In this document: positions 63,233-64,000 of the stretch, in pieces
Position numbering within the stretch: position 1 is the stretch's first letter
Layout: every line of letters starts with the position of its first letter
NCBI RefSeq assembly: GCF_017591435.1
Contig: NC_059268.1
Coordinates: 11,778,684-11,842,683 of the forward strand
DNA from: Portunus trituberculatus
Taxonomy: Eukaryota; Arthropoda; Malacostraca; Decapoda; Portunidae
Direction: 5' to 3'
Length of the DNA: 64,000 nucleotides
Translations under genes and position numbers: made by a program
The notes under the pieces: generated by a model
Database searches by the model: none
The model's input: only the letters and a program-made list of their open reading frames with translations
What the model was told of the DNA's origin: nothing

Positions 63233-64000
63233 TGCAAAGTTTGATTTTTCAGAGCTTACTTATTTGATATTTAGGACTAAGTGCCTCAAAAGTTTTATGC
63301 TTTATACTTTTTGAATGCTGTACACTTTATTTCAATAGTATAATCCTACAAACTATTTCTGTGCCAAAGAATTATTCGAATTGAGCATGTCATTCATAAT
63401 TGACAACTTACCTGTCCATATGCTAACTTTCACGGTTCGTTATCAGTTTTACTTTAATTGTATTGATAATGATTCTCTACATTAAACCCTGTGTAAGTTG
63501 GATTCAAATAAGCCTTATATCAGATAAGTCGGACTCTAAGGATTTTTCTTTTTTCTTTATTATGTTCTATCCCGAGTGCACCAATAGGCATTTTTTGTCC
63601 TTTCATTGAGTGATTTTAATCAACTATGCTTATATAGTAAATACCCCTGATAGCTCATACATTGTCCATATTGTTTGAAATTGCAAGGCATCATGTCCTG
63701 TCTTATCATAGAAATGAGATATCTGTGGAGAACCTTGGTCTCCTCACTCGGTCTTTTTGGTCACATTGTAGTAAACTGATTGAAGCTTGGTGGATCTTAT
63801 ATTTGTACCACTATTCTTATTTCTGAATATATATACTGTATATTGTAGTTAAGCTATATGTATATAGTGGAATGCCATCATGTATTATAGTATTGTAGAG
63901 GCTTTTCAGTTAACTTTTAAGTGATTATTTATATTCTGCAGCATTCACAAGAATGGAGATTATTATTTTTTTGTAATCAATATCTATTCTAACTTAAATA
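63233..64000 (+). other. MASTL 3' flank / 3'UTR
   Basis: AT-rich single-copy-looking sequence. No AATAAA was found soon after the stop; an ATTAAA variant at 63481-63486 is the best candidate poly(A) signal. No further gene is visible before the window ends. Confidence 0.4.

Overview
The window is eukaryotic nuclear DNA, most likely from a decapod crustacean (crab, shrimp or crayfish type). Three things point there. The genes are arthropod-type and split by long GT-AG introns. There are dozens of very long dinucleotide and trinucleotide microsatellites, which cause most of the apparent open frames (poly-SL, poly-CV, poly-RE and poly-TH proteins are microsatellite artefacts). The dispersed repeats include tRNA-derived SINEs, TTAGG-like tracts, non-LTR retrotransposon tails and short inverted-repeat elements. 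The taxon is an inference; no species-diagnostic locus was seen.

Two protein-coding genes are supported, both on the + strand. The first, 3996-43438, is the 3' part of a two-Ig-domain cell-surface protein of the Dpr (defective proboscis extension response)/zig-8 family. Seven exons give 255 residues in frame: the second half of Ig1, a 40-residue charged linker from two small phase 1-1 exons, all of Ig2, and a hydrophobic C-terminus. The signal peptide and first half of Ig1 were not found and probably lie upstream. A second, in-frame alternative terminal exon is proposed at 43074-43234. The introns, including one of 21.7 kb, hold most of the microsatellites.

The second gene, 52290-63232, is a complete Greatwall/MASTL mitotic kinase: 16 exons, 987 codons plus stop, all phases consistent. 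The bilobed kinase domain is split by an insert of about 630 residues, as is diagnostic for the family. MASTL inhibits PP2A-B55 through ENSA/ARPP19 at mitotic entry.

Layout: 1-3995 is the flank or an intron of the Dpr gene; 3996-43438 is the Dpr gene; 43439-52289 is a 3'UTR plus a repeat-bearing intergenic spacer (a SINE, a MITE, and tandem duplications near the MASTL start); 52290-63232 is MASTL; 63233-64000 is the MASTL 3' flank. The genes are not functionally linked (neuronal surface recognition versus cell-cycle control); their adjacency looks incidental.

The most interesting items are the symmetric linker exons and alternative terminal exon of the Dpr gene, a 992-bp near-palindromic foldback element between MASTL exons 11 and 12, a duplicated in-frame splice donor in MASTL exon 12, loss of one conserved TP phospho-site in MASTL, a palindromic MITE with an 8-bp target duplication, and several multi-copy repeat families reconstructed within the window. 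No wholly new system was recognised.
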